From positions 372,001 to 436,000 of the forward strand of contig JBBELK010000376.1 in NCBI GenBank assembly GCA_037783545.1: DNA of 64,000 nucleotides. The letters are read 5' to 3'. Both the position numbers and the translations under genes were made by a program. The DNA comes from Henricia sp. BOLD:AAB3569 (taxonomy: Eukaryota; Echinodermata; Asteroidea; Spinulosida; Echinasteridae). Below, one piece after another: positions 20,509-31,300 of the stretch. The stretch's first letter is position 1; the number at the start of each line of letters is the position of its first letter. Below the pieces are notes generated by a model. The model had not been told where the DNA came from, ran no database searches, and saw nothing but the letters and a program-made list of their open reading frames with translations.

Positions 20509-21877
20509 ATGCCTAGAGTCAGAGCTTCCAAGAAGTCCACAACTGCTGCTGCTGCTGCTGCTGCTGCCAGAAGAGAGCAGGAAGAACAGCCACTCCAGTC
20601 AACGCCTGCTGATGAGGGGCCTGCTGAGGGGCCTACCAAAGAGCCTGCTGAAGAGCCTGCTGCGGATCCTGCTGAGGATGTTGAGCCAGCCAGTCCGGTT
20701 CCTGGACCTCCTTCGCCAGTTTTGGGCCGGACCTCCAGACCTGGATCATCCTTGTCTCAGCGCAGCTCTGAAGACCCAGCCAGGAGAAGACATGACAAGC
20801 TGCACCTGCCTCCCGAAGATGAACAGAAGGTGGCTGACTGGTTCGAGGACCACCCTATGTTCTATGACAAGGCCCGGCGTGACTACAAGGACACTGCCCT
20901 GAAGTCCCGGAAGCTGGAGGAGATAGCTGCCTCTCTGTCTGTTCCCTGCCTCTCGCTCTGCCCACGCCTTGAAGACCTGGCTGGATTCCATGCGGACATC
21001 GGCTGGCAAGCTTCTGAAGCAAGGTCCTTCTGGAACAGCGAAGAAGAACCCAACGGAGAAGGAGTCCTGGGTGATCCAGAACTTTGGGTTCCTCGCCGAC
21101 CACATCAAGAGGGTGCCCGGCAGACAGGCTGGTCGGATCGTGCGGCAGAAGAGGACCTCCGACTCCAGTTCCAGCGAACAGCGCCAGTCAGATCCCAAGG
21201 AGGAAGAGGAGGAGGAAGAACCTGAGGTGGCCTTCATCGAGGAGCCTGTGGCCGGAACCTCCATGGGGAAGGGGAAGAAGAGGAAGACTGAAGGACCTTC
21301 TCCTATGGTCCAGCGACTCGTCGATGCTGCCCTGCTGACCTCCCAAGCTGTGGAACAGAGGACCAAAGTGGAACAGGCACCCAATGACCCCCACAGCCTG
21401 CGTGTGAAGAACTGGTGCCAGTACCTCTACACCGAGGCCATTGAGCTTGAGAAGGATGACTACGAAGACTTCCAAGCACAAGTGGTCTCCCTGCTGCACC
21501 AGGTAAAGAGGACTGCGCGCCAGAGGAAACAACAGCAGCAACACCAGTTCCAGCATCCACCGCAGCCCACCATGATGCATCCCATGCCCATGCAGCACCA
21601 GGGCTATGGGATGGCATATGTGCCTATGCAGCCGCCTCCTGCACCTTACAGGATGCCACAGCCAGGGACCCCGACAGCCCAGCCACAGCAGCAGCAGCCG
21701 GTGCCTTCAACATCAGGACCTGCAGCGACCGACACCGGCCCTCCATCCATCGGCAGCCTGTTGGCCTCTTTGGACAACATGACTCCAGGGACTCCAGGGA
21801 CTCCATTCTCCTTCACCAGTCAGAGGAGCCCTACAACAACATCACCAGCGAGGTCCAGCAGCAGCCGTTACCAGTGA
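20509..21877 (+). pseudogene. Harbinger accessory DNA-binding (MADF/Myb-like) protein, frame broken
   Basis: Frame 1 from the ATG at 20509 has a poly-Ala/acidic N-terminus and then EQKVADWFEDHPMFYDK, YKDTALKSRKLEEIAASL, the start of a MADF/Myb-SANT-like domain. The rest of that domain (LKTWLDSMRTSAGKLLK, WVIQNFGFLADHI) is in another frame that opens near 20955 and runs to 21877. It includes an acidic run, KKRK and a Gln/Pro-rich C-terminus. The switch is in the middle of the domain, so either an indel or an unrecognised intron breaks it. In the family this protein carries transposase into the nucleus and binds the element's ends. Confidence 0.7.
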
Positions 21878-22387
21878 GCAAGTCTTGCTCCAACTGAAAC
21901 CCCGGCCGTTTTCAGGGCCACCAAATCCTCCAAAAAGAATAAACCAATCATCACAGTGTGTTGGCAAAAAAAAAGTTCCCTCAGTCCCACTTGCTAATGA
22001 AAAAACCCCTATGCACTTTCCATTTCAATGACCTTTTCCCTTCAACTTTCTTTTCTTACTTTGTTTTATCTCTGATACCACTCTCAGAATTTTATTTTCT
22101 TTTGGCCTAACAACTGAAGTATTTTATTTAATTTTTTTGGGCCATGACAAAAGCACTCTTCTTTTTTGCGGGGCCTGACACAAGTACAAGTGTCTACTTT
22201 TTAAAATGGTAATAATTAATGAGAAGCACATGACAGCAATAATATGTACAAGTTTTGACAACACACAAGTAATATGTACAATTTTCTTACTAGTAATACC
22301 TATATACATTTAGGAATTTCTACTTACAATAGCTATATACATGACATATAATACAAATAGAAAAAGCGAAATCCACAGGTGCAGAGA
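21878..22387. other. intergenic region between the convergent Harbinger genes
   Basis: AT-rich, no ORF. It presumably holds both 3' UTRs. Confidence 0.5.
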
Positions 22388-23692
22388 CTAGACCATGTCG
22401 CCCTGCCACTCAACACTGCCAGCTTCCGAGTTGAAGTACTCCACCAGGTACAGTCTCTGTCTCTTGGCTTGTGTTGTCCCATAATTGCCTCTGGGTCCTG
22501 GAGCAGCATCTTGCAGTTCTCCTACATCCCTCCAGGTACCTGGGATGACTTGATGTGTGGCTCCGTCTTCTCCATCTACCTCGTTGTGGGTCTGGGCAGG
22601 GAACCGGATTCGCAGCAGGTTATGCAGGCAGCAGCAGGCCAGGACGATGGACTCCACAGTCTTTGGTTGCTGTGGCATAGTTGTCAGGAGACAACGAAAT
22701 CTGGCTGCCAGGATGCCGAAGGCATTCTCTACCACACGTCTGGCTCTGGAGCATCGGTAGTTGTAGATGCGCTGCTCCATGGTCATGTTGCGTAGAGGCA
22801 ATGGCTTCATCAACCAGCTGCGAAGAGGAAAAGCGGCATCCCCCAACAGGAAGTACGTCAAAGGCACTTGGTCACCAGGAAGTGGTTCTGCAGGGGGTAG
22901 CCCCAGAGTATCACTTTCCAACCCTTCCCGGAAGTCCGTCTCAGCAAACACCCCGCCATCGGATCCAGCTCCATTCGCTCCTGCATTCACGTAGATGAAC
23001 TTGTAGTCAGCATCCACTACAGCCATCAGCACTATAGAGTAGAAGCCTTTGTAATTGTAGTAAATGGAGCCGGACTTCTTGGGACATCTCAGGGCGACGT
23101 GCTTGCCATCAACTGCACCTATGCAGTGGGGGAAGTTCCAGCGGTCCTCAAACTTCTTCGCCACCTGCCTCCATTCATCTGGTGTTGATGGGCAGACTAT
23201 CACCTCCTCAGCATAGGCGTCAATGATAGCCTCGCAGACCTCCGGAATAAACTTGGAGATGGTGTTGTGGGCCACTCTGAAACCATACATCATACTCTGG
23301 TAGCTGCTTCCTGTTGCCAAATATCTCAGGGTAATAGCAAGCTTCAGGCCAGCCTTCCTCCAGAAGGTGTTCTGTCGCTGTATCTTCCCCTGGATCTTCT
23401 CTAAAATTTCTTGCCAGATTGCAGCGTCGATGCGCAGGAAATTCCTCAGTCTGCCTTCATCTTCTCTCTGCAGTTCTTGAAGTAGAGTGTGGTAATGGCC
23501 CTGCTGCACTCTGCGAAGCAACCATGGTCGCACCCACCATCTTCTTCTTTCTGCTCTACGGGCTGCCTGTTGTTCTCTTTTCTTTCTGCTCCTCTCCCTT
23601 TCTTCCTCGTCCAGAACCACTACAAGGGCAGTCGTACAAAGGACCTGGGCACTGGCAAGGTAGACATCTTCATCTGTTGTATCCTTGGACAT
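22388..23692 (-). CDS. Harbinger transposase (HARBI1-like, DDE_Tnp_4), intact 434 aa
   Basis: ATG at 23692 (MSKDTTDEDVYLA). A basic N-terminal region is followed by a helix-turn-helix-like part (LKLAITLRYLATGSSYQSM) and the nuclease core. The core shows CIGAVDGKHVAL (first catalytic Asp), ANGAGSDGGVF (second Asp in NxxGSDG), LLGDAAFPL and RARRVVENAFGIL (catalytic Glu). The length is normal for the family. The protein cuts and pastes the element at TWA sites. It is read towards the accessory gene. No stop or frameshift is visible. Confidence 0.92.
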   Translation of the reverse strand: MSKDTTDEDVYLASAQVLCTTALVVVLDEEERERSRKKREQQAARRAERRRWWVRPWLLRRVQQGHYHTLLQELQREDEGRLRNFLRIDAAIWQEILEKIQGKIQRQNTFWRKAGLKLAITLRYLATGSSYQSMMYGFRVAHNTISKFIPEVCEAIIDAYAEEVIVCPSTPDEWRQVAKKFEDRWNFPHCIGAVDGKHVALRCPKKSGSIYYNYKGFYSIVLMAVVDADYKFIYVNAGANGAGSDGGVFAETDFREGLESDTLGLPPAEPLPGDQVPLTYFLLGDAAFPLRSWLMKPLPLRNMTMEQRIYNYRCSRARRVVENAFGILAARFRCLLTTMPQQPKTVESIVLACCCLHNLLRIRFPAQTHNEVDGEDGATHQVIPGTWRDVGELQDAAPGPRGNYGTTQAKRQRLYLVEYFNSEAGSVEWQGDMV

Positions 23693-23743
23693 GTTGCCTC
23701 TCTGAAGTCTTGTGAACGAATGACCAGAGGCTGTGCGGCAGGT

Positions 23744-23753
23744 CCTTTATATA
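23744..23753 (-). promoter_or_regulatory. TATA box of the Harbinger transposase gene
   Basis: The minus strand reads CATATATAAAGG about 55 bp before the ATG at 23692. Confidence 0.5.
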
Positions 23754-24112
23754 TGCGACTGGCCACAGTCGTGTTGTATCCTTCGGACCAGCCGTCATAG
23801 TCGGCGGACAGTCGCCGTATTAGCTGTCCTTGCCGACGAGTCCCTAGAGGCATCCCTACTGTACTCCTTGTATCCGCCGACTGATCCGTACAACCCGACG
23901 GATCGTCCGTCACAGCCGGGCCTAACCCCTGCTCGTCTGCACCGATTTCGGCGTATCACCCGCCTGACAGCCGCCGGGCAGTCGGCGGACATCCTGCACA
24001 CCCGGCGACTCACCCGTGCACTGCATTTTTCCCGTCGCATCCGCCACCAATCCGCCAAATTACGTTCCGCCCCGCATCCGCCGTATTATACCTGTATGTG
24101 GGAAGGCCGCAA

Positions 24113-24216
24113 TAAGTACGTATCCTTTCGGACGCTCTTCCTTCAGGCTCATGCACTTGTGCTGAATGTTGCTAGCGCAGCCATTCTACATTTTATACTG
24201 CATTGCGTTCCCCTCC
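24113..24216 (-). repeat. module J, inner part (right of Harbinger)
   Basis: Continues J from TAAGTACG to GCATTGCGTTCC. Homology to the other J copies stops at about 24216, where unrelated C-rich DNA starts. Confidence 0.75.
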
Positions 24217-24300
24217 CCACCCGCCCTACCCCGATCGACACGCTCCTTCGTTTCTCGTTTTCTTTTGTCATTTACTTTACAGACAAGCAAGGATTTCAGT

Positions 24301-24610
24301 GCTTCAGCTGCTATGGTATGTCGAGACATTGGGCCGAATAATATTCTGCTCCTTTGTCTCCACCCAACAAAGACTTCATTCAGCTCTTTCGAAGACCGAA
24401 ACGCGCTCCGACATGCTTCGATGCCCCACGGATTTCTCCTATGGACTGCTTACAATGTTTGTTACTGCTTCGGCTGATATGGTGTGTCGAGACATTGGTC
24501 TGAATTATATACTGCCCCTTTGTCACCACCCAACAAAGACTCAATTCAGCTCTTTGGAAAGCCGAAACGCACTTTTTCATGCTTCGATGCCCCACGGCCC
24601 TCTCGTGTAG
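24301..24610. repeat. two tandem ~167-bp repeats
   Basis: The blocks start at about 24301 and 24467, each with (T/G)TGTCGAGACATTGG, CACCCAACAAAGACT, TTCAGCTCTTT and CATGCTTCGATGCCCCACGG. No coding signal and no known RNA recognised. The second block overlaps the start of the inverted-repeat arm. Confidence 0.6.
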
Positions 24611-25861
24611 ACTGTAAGTTGACCTTGAGAACGAGCGGGACTATGCGAGAATCGTAGACTTCCGTAGACCTAGATAAGAATTATATCACGCATGGCGACA
24701 GTTTTTTCGTTTTCATCCAGACACTATGTCAAAATTAGCAGTTACATCTATCCATTCGGGGTTCATTAACAAATCCTTAATATCTCATTCATCATCTGTG
24801 CGAAACGTTGATCGAGCAAAAAGTTCATTACATTTTATACATGTGTGAATTTCTTTTCCGCCGTGTAGTTGGTGCAATTACAACGTATCGCGACGCATGG
24901 ATACTTCATATGACGTCACTTGCATGCTCGGGTGTACACTTTGTGCTTAGTACACTGTTGATGAATTCCAAGGTTGACCCACAAAATAGCCGCTAACGAA
25001 TAGCATCTATTATGGCCGTTTTCTAAAGTTCTCGTTCGCATTTAGACGGTATTTGCGATTTCCGTCCTGACCATGTGTACCTTACTTGTGCTAGTTTGAC
25101 CTATTCTCAACTGATCAGTAATGAACGTCCATGTTGTCGTTCAAACCAGGTATTTGTTTAGCCTGGTCATTTCTTCTCATATGCACCAAGCCGGAGGGCC
25201 GTACCTCCTAAATGTACTTGAAAACCGGAAACGAAAGGTCGATCATTTTTATGTGTTTGTCACTAGTTTGAACAACATTTTCATGACAATTTTGTTATCA
25301 AATCAATAGATTTTCAGTTCCTTTTCCCTTTTATTGGCGTTAGAGCGCTCATAAACGCGGTACGATAAGGTACAGAATCAAAGAAGATCGTCACGACTTT
25401 AAACCCCATATCCATTCTCTGACTTACACATTCTCAGACTTACACATTCTCGACCCAGTCCGACCTATCTTTTCTTGCAAATATATCAAGGTACCTTGTA
25501 TTGTGAAATGCATTTAGACTACAGATTAATTTCTGCTTCCAAATTTATGCCCCTACCTCCAACACAATCATTATGTCGATCATCGATGAGGATTTCAGAA
25601 TTTGGTAATTACAAGAACCCCTTTCATTTTGTTCACAAGTAATGCATCGGCCCCTCATCATTACTTATTTGTATCCGATTACATTGTAGAACTACTTGCC
25701 TAAGACCTATAGGTCTGGCAATCTTAATATCCCAATTGCTCATCAACGAGGTGATAACAATTTCCTCAAGGAAAAGATTAAATTGATAGCAATTGTCCAA
25801 CGAAATGTTTCCGCCCGAGACTAAATACCAGATTTAATGGTATATAAACTGAGATTCAGTC

Positions 25862-25881
25862 AAATCGTTTGCAAACGATTT
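25862..25881. repeat. perfect 20-bp palindrome
   Basis: AAATCGTTTGCAAACGATTT sits 2 bp from the TTAA border of the next element. It is also in the right arm (48428-48447). Confidence 0.6.
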
Positions 25882-25887
25882 ACTTAA

Positions 25888-26448
25888 AGGGCCCCTTATT
25901 TAGGATTTTTATCATTGAAATCTATGCTTTAAAACCACTCTACTCAGTTAAAGTCATAAAAATCCTATTTGGAGCTTGCTTTGGGGGTTAAAACAAAGGT
26001 TTTTAATGAAAATATGCATATTCATGACCAAGGTCACTATGTCACAAGAGGCAAGCACAGGAAAATCACATTAAACTGTGCACAAAAGATTCCACTTTCT
26101 TCTAAATTTTCCTGAAACTTTTGTAATCCATGGCTGTTTGAGTTTGTTTTACATGTTGCCTGCTGTAAGCCATGACAAAACTAGGGGTAGAAACTGCAGC
26201 AATTTGACACAAGTCCAACTTGAAGTCTTATGTTTTTTCTTAACTTTCCCTTCTGTCTTCCTTATGTGATGCACTCAAAACGGCGCCCTCTGTCTGTGAT
26301 TTATTGCAATGAAATCTTCAAAGTTGAAAAAGGCCACCTTTTTATTGATTTTACATCCAAACGAACAATAGTATGTCTTGCTGAACAAGTAATCCGTCAT
26401 TATGAAGCAAAGCTTAGGCACAAAGTTGTTTAGCATGTCACAGGCCCT
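25888..26448. mobile_element. TTAA-flanked nonautonomous element (piggyBac-like MITE), 561 bp
   Basis: Termini AGGGCC...GGCCCT form a short inverted repeat, with TTAA directly outside on both sides (25884-25887, 26449-26452). TTAA duplication with short GGG/CCC ends fits piggyBac-type insertion. There is no transposase inside. Confidence 0.5.
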
Positions 26449-27849
26449 TTAAAGTCCGCCCTCACAAGATTGGAATTAGTCGGCACGTATGTGGGCGCCG
26501 TGTACAGCAGGCTGCACAATTCAGGCCTCGCACACTTTATGTAGGTAGTTACACTATGCTTGTACACCGCACTGTTCGCGCACTAGGCAAACGAATGCTA
26601 CTACGCGACCAACTAAGGAACCTATAAGAGACGAATTTGTAAAGTGCCCGTGTCAATGAGGGCGCACTAATTGTTTACACAGTAACTAAGAGCGTAGCGC
26701 ACTTGCTCGCGCTACATAGATGCTGCACTATAGTATTCATACTTGGGCATGGCGAACGTAAACATCTGTACTCTATTTTCTGCTTATTGTAAACCTTAAG
26801 GTACCGCCTTTTATTGACGCTATATTCGCTTCGGTTATAGCCAATTTCTCGGAAGACGGGCACATTGCATTTTTTGATTGTCCTTTGCCTCGCAAAATCT
26901 TTGCAGATATGAGGGAATTTTCACATGACACATGTATACAATTAAACATTTTCAGTCGTTGTCGTAGGCTATTTGCATTTTTGTTCTGATCCAGCGCGCG
27001 GTCAATGTAAGTACGCCACATGCGCAGAATAGTGCTTAAGTATTTCTCGTAATGATGATGATTTTGAAACTCCTTGTCATGTTCCGGCATAACCGCACAT
27101 CGATTTTCCATGTTTTTTGGTGAATGTGGTACATTTTCAGATAGGTTCCTTTGATTTATAATGGTTTTGTTTCCAGAATTCCACTCGTATCATCTATAAC
27201 GCCTTCTAACAATAAGAAATGAATTCGCCTTTTTACGTTAACAGCTCTCCTCGAGCAGTATAATTCTCAAGCCTTTTTTTTAAAAGGTGGCGTTGAATAC
27301 GAATTTTATTACATGAATAATAGAGGATGACCTTTACACAATTCGATCAATTTCAAGGATGAATTGTACTATCTTTTGGTGTAATTTCAAGTTCTATTCG
27401 TAGGAACATTTCCATATTCAATAGCGAACTGTGATGTTGTTTGGGACAACAGACAATTTTCCACAGACGCGTACAAAGGTTGTCATTGTCAGTGGCTTCT
27501 TAATTGATTTCATGAACTGCATAGGTTTACTGTTTGTTTAGTATGTTATAGTTATTAATAATGCGAGATCAATTGAGTGAAGTTTTTATTTTGTCTACAC
27601 CTTGCTTTTCGTTCATCTTCAGTCCCATTTAGCGTACACAATACCATTTTAACGTAATGTACGTAAGTTTATCCTGACGTTTATTTCGCATAAATATGTT
27701 GACAGACTTTGAACCCTATATGTCTTCAAGTTGCTAAATCTATATCCAGTTGAAATCCGAATTTTAAGACGGGTTTTTTCATGTAGACCAACGAGGCCAA
27801 ATAGTATGTTGATAGTATTTTATGCAAGCCATGAAAATATAAAAAACGT

Positions 27850-28520
27850 AGTCGGTGCTCGCGGTCTGTAGGCCGGTGAGGTCGGATATAGCAGTATGCT
27901 TTATATTGTACGTGTAATTCTTGAAATTTTAATATCCCTTCAAAGACATGTAAACTACGAATATATAAAATTAGGGCTCGCGCCCTGTAGGCGAACGAGG
28001 TCGGATATAACAGTATATGCTAAATATAATATTACTTGCATTTTTATCCAACTATGAAGGTAAGGGCTCGCGCCCGGTAGGCTAACGAGGTCAGACAATT
28101 GTTTATAGCAGTATGTTTATATCTTCTTGAATTTTGATCTGTTCTCTAACTTTGAAGTTAAGGCTCGCGCCCTGTAGGCCAACGAGGCCGGATATAACAG
28201 TATGCTTATATAATATTACTTGAATTTTGTCCCGTTCTCTAATTTGTGAAGTTAGGGCTCGCGCCCTGTAGGCCAACGAGGTCAGACAATTGTTTATACC
28301 AGTATGTTTATATCTTTTTGCATTTTGTACTGTTCTATATTTTCGTGATGTTAGGGTTCGCGCCCTGTAGGCCAACGAGGCCGGATATAGCAGTATGCTT
28401 GTATATTATATTTCTTGAATTTGTTAATGTTCCTTTCATCTCAACCATGAAAGTTAGGGCTCGCGCCCTGTAGACTAACAAGGCCAGACATTATATTTGT
28501 TTATACCAGATAGAGTATGT
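27850..28520. repeat. minisatellite: seven ~90-120-bp units with GGGCTCGCGCCC
   Basis: Each unit has (A)GGGCTCGCGCCCTGTAGGC, AACGAGG(T/C)C(G/A)GA, then an AT-rich tail with CAGTATG(C/T)TTATAT. Units begin near 27855, 27977, 28067, 28162, 28258, 28356 and 28459. Open frames across it only reflect the repeat. Confidence 0.8.
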
Positions 28521-28864
28521 TTATATTTCTTGAATTGTCCTGCTCTCTTTTTAAACTTATGTCTTTTCTGAGCATTGTTTTTGACCATTCAGCATTCTAG
28601 TGCATGCAGGCCACTGTCCCATACTGTCTGAATAAATTATCTAAATTTATTTCGGTTTGTTTGTGGTGTTTATTGATTTTGTCGTTGTTTAGGACCAAAA
28701 CTGTTTTTCATGCGTTTGAGCACAGCGAATTAGCATGAAACCTAACAAGCATAAAGTTTGGCCACTGTTGCGGACGATATTTTATTTGTCATCGTTGGAA
28801 TCATTACTGATATTGCAGTCTTGTAAACACGTGTTGATGCTGCCACTGACTTGTTTTATCGAAG

Positions 28865-28945
28865 GTCGCGGTGGCCGAGTGGTTAAGAAGTTGGACTTAA
28901 AATCCAATGGGATGTCCCGCGTAGGTTCGAATCCTGCCCACGACG
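28865..28945 (+). tRNA. trnL(uaa): tRNA-Leu(UAA)-like gene
   Basis: Consensus copy, the first gene next to the inverted-repeat arm. Confidence 0.8.
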
Positions 28946-29035
28946 GTTTGTGATTTGTTAAAGGGTATTCTTTTTTTTTTGTCGGGTGAGGTATTTGAGA
29001 AAAGTTCATGAGAATTTATTTTCAACTGCTCCTTT

Positions 29036-29335
29036 GCCGGGCGTTGTGGCGTGCGCCTGTAATCCAGCCACTTTGGAAGCCGGGGTTGGCGGATCGCATG
29101 AGTTCGGGAGTCTTTGTGGGTTTGTTTCTACTGTGACGATCGGGTGTCCACGCTGAGCTCGGCATCGGCATGGTCAATCTGGCGAAGGCCGGGGTGACCA
29201 GGTTTGACTGGGGAGGGGCGAACCGGTCCAGGGCGGAAACGCAGCAGACAAAAGTCCCCGTGTGGATCAGCAACGGGACCGCACTCGAGAACAGTAGTCT
29301 ACTCGCAACCCAGACAATAAGGTGAGACCCAACTC
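29036..29335 (+). ncRNA. 7SL: 7SL (SRP) RNA
   Basis: Full length. The 5' end GCCGGGCG is like vertebrate 7SL. Variants TTGACTGGGG and CAGCAACGGG. Confidence 0.92.
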
Positions 29336-29571
29336 TTTTCTTTTTTTCGTTCTCTCTGAAACAGGAGCGAATACTTCCCAACGAGGCCGCCTTTGGTTTG
29401 GCACAAAGAATGGCAGCTGTAAAGATGGTCTTGGCTGAGCTTTATAACCTAACAAGCATAAAGTTTGGCCACTGTTGGGGACGATATTTTATTTGTCATC
29501 GTTGGAATCATTACTGATATTGCAGTCTTGTAAACTAGTGTTGATGCTGCCACTGACTTGTTTTATCGAAG

Positions 29572-29652
29572 GTCGCGGTGGCCGAGTGGTTAAGAAGTTG
29601 GACTTAAAATCCAATGGGATGTCCCGTGTAGGTTCGAATCCTGCCCACGACG
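29572..29652 (+). tRNA. trnL(uaa): tRNA-Leu(UAA)-like gene
   Basis: Consensus except CCCGTGTAGG for CCCGCGTAGG before the B box. Confidence 0.78.
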
Positions 29653-29742
29653 GTTTGTGATTTGTTAAAGGGTATTCTTTTTTTTTTGTCGGGTGAGGTT
29701 TTTGAGAAAAGTTCATGAGAATTTATTTTCAACTGCTCATTG

Positions 29743-30042
29743 GCTGGGCGTTGTGGCGTGCGCCTGTAATCCAGCCACTCTGGAAGCCGGGGTTGGCGGA
29801 TCGCATGAGTTCGGGAGTCTGTGTGGGTTTGTTTCTACTGTGACGATCGGGTGTCCACGCTGAGCTCGGCATCGGCATGGTCAATCTGGCGAAGGCCGGG
29901 GTGACCAGGTTTGACTGAGGAGGGGCGAACCGGTCCAGGGCGGAAACGCAGCAGACAAAAGTCCCCGTGTGGATCAGCAGCGGGACCGCACTCGAGAACA
30001 GTAGTCTACTCGCAACCCAGACAATAAGGTGAGACCCAACTC
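29743..30042 (+). ncRNA. 7SL: 7SL (SRP) RNA
   Basis: Full length. Variants CCACTCTGG and GTCTGTGTGG. LINE copy 2 begins 75 bp downstream. Confidence 0.92.
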
Positions 30043-31300
30043 TTTTCTTTTTTTCGTTCTCTCTGAAACAGGAGCGAATACTTCCCAACGAGGCCGCCTT
30101 TGGGTTGGCACAAAGACTTTTTTTTTTTGACTTTTCAAAAGGACATCTTTATTGCATCTTCAGTAATGATAACAATAATATTTACAAAGTAAAAAACGAA
30201 AACATAATATTAACACAAAGATGCAAAATCTAAGTCAAAATAAGTACATAGATATATTAGTGAACAGAATCATTGATTTGGTATTTAGTAAAGTAACATA
30301 ATAAGTTGAACACATTGTAGGTCTCATTAGGGATAGTAAATAGGAAACTATGTTACTTGAATATACTTTTAAACAAATAAGAAAATAACTGATCAACAAA
30401 ACAAAATAGTTCATAATACATGTTAAATCATGAAACAAAGGCGTATTTAAACATACACAAGTGGCGCTCCACTTACAAAGAAGAAAAAAGACGATACATT
30501 CTTGACAACAACACAGAGAAAGAAGGAGAGAAGAAGAAAAAAACAACAAAAAAACAACAAAAACAAAAAAACTACAAAAAAAAAACAATAAATAAAAAAT
30601 AAAAAAAAGGGGGGGTACCCATCCGGGGAGGAATGGGTGGGGAAGGCCAGGGGCCACCAACCACAGCATGCGGGCGCAATGCGCCCGCAAGTGGCGACCT
30701 CCGTCCACGGGGGTAGGAGGAGGGACGTGTTGTTGTCACTTAGATTGGATTAGACAAAAACAAGAAGAAAGAAAACAGAAGAGAAACATGAGTGAAGACT
30801 GAGAGGGGATCACCAATGCCCGGACCGGAGGCTACGCCATGTCTCGACAAAAGCCGAGCAGCCGATCCGGACACTAGCAAGGAGATTCACGTCAGCAAGC
30901 CCGCCCCCACACCGGAGGGACGGGCAAGCCGACGCAACATAAAAAGAAAGACAAAAAGACAAAATAAAGAGCGGGGGTTGGGGCGGACGCCGGTGCCCAG
31001 ATCGGAGGCAACTGCCATGTCTCGACAAAAGCCGAGCAGCCGATCTAGACACCAGCAAGAAGATTTACGCCAGCAAACCCACATCCAGACCGGAGGTATA
31101 CACCATGTCTCGACAAGTCGAGCAGCCGATCCAGGGGCAAGAGAGCCGACGCAAAATCCCAGGACAAAAAAGGGGGGGAAATGAAAAAAAAAGACAGAAT
31201 GGCTCGAAACCCGGAAAGCGTGGCATACAGCCTGTCTCGCTCAAAGCGAGCAAACGCTCCGGGAGACGAGCCGAAGAAGAGTCACAGGGAAATATGAAAG

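Larger units (their letters stand above)
19923..24112. mobile_element. Harbinger (PIF/Harbinger) DNA transposon, about 4.19 kb
   Basis: Terminal inverted repeats CCTTCCCACATACAGGTATA and its complement lie near 19927-19946 and 24087-24106. The element is flanked by a TAA duplication (19920-19922 and 24113-24115). The duplication is proven by the uninterrupted J copies near 38300 and 50455, which read ACTTAAGT once. It encodes two convergent genes, as this superfamily does: a DDE transposase (minus) and a DNA-binding partner (plus). Subterminal regions are rich in CGGCGGAT/CGGACATCCG motifs. Confidence 0.93.
24556..28740 (+). repeat. left arm of a 4.2-kb inverted repeat
   Basis: Matches the reverse complement of 45578-49757 at roughly 99 percent by eye, including the junction with the 7SL/tRNA array. 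It is AT-rich with only short ORFs. Apart from the TTAA-flanked element and the tandem repeats listed separately, I recognise nothing in 24611-25860 and 26453-27850. Confidence 0.85.
28741..30116 (+). repeat. 7SL/tRNA-Leu array segment (two units)
   Basis: Begins with CCTAACAAGCATAAAG at the arm junction and ends at the LINE copy 2 insertion. The first unit carries the variant AAACACGTGTTGATG, seen elsewhere only at the mirror position (45480-45492). Confidence 0.85.

Noticed and set aside
24301..24610. snRNA or Y/vault-type RNA genes
   Set aside because: No matching conserved motifs, and no clear pol III boxes or terminator in both copies.
26773..27111. A 112-codon gene present in both inverted arms
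   Set aside because: The identity is explained by the recent arm duplication. No domain, no codon-bias evidence and no recognisable promoter.
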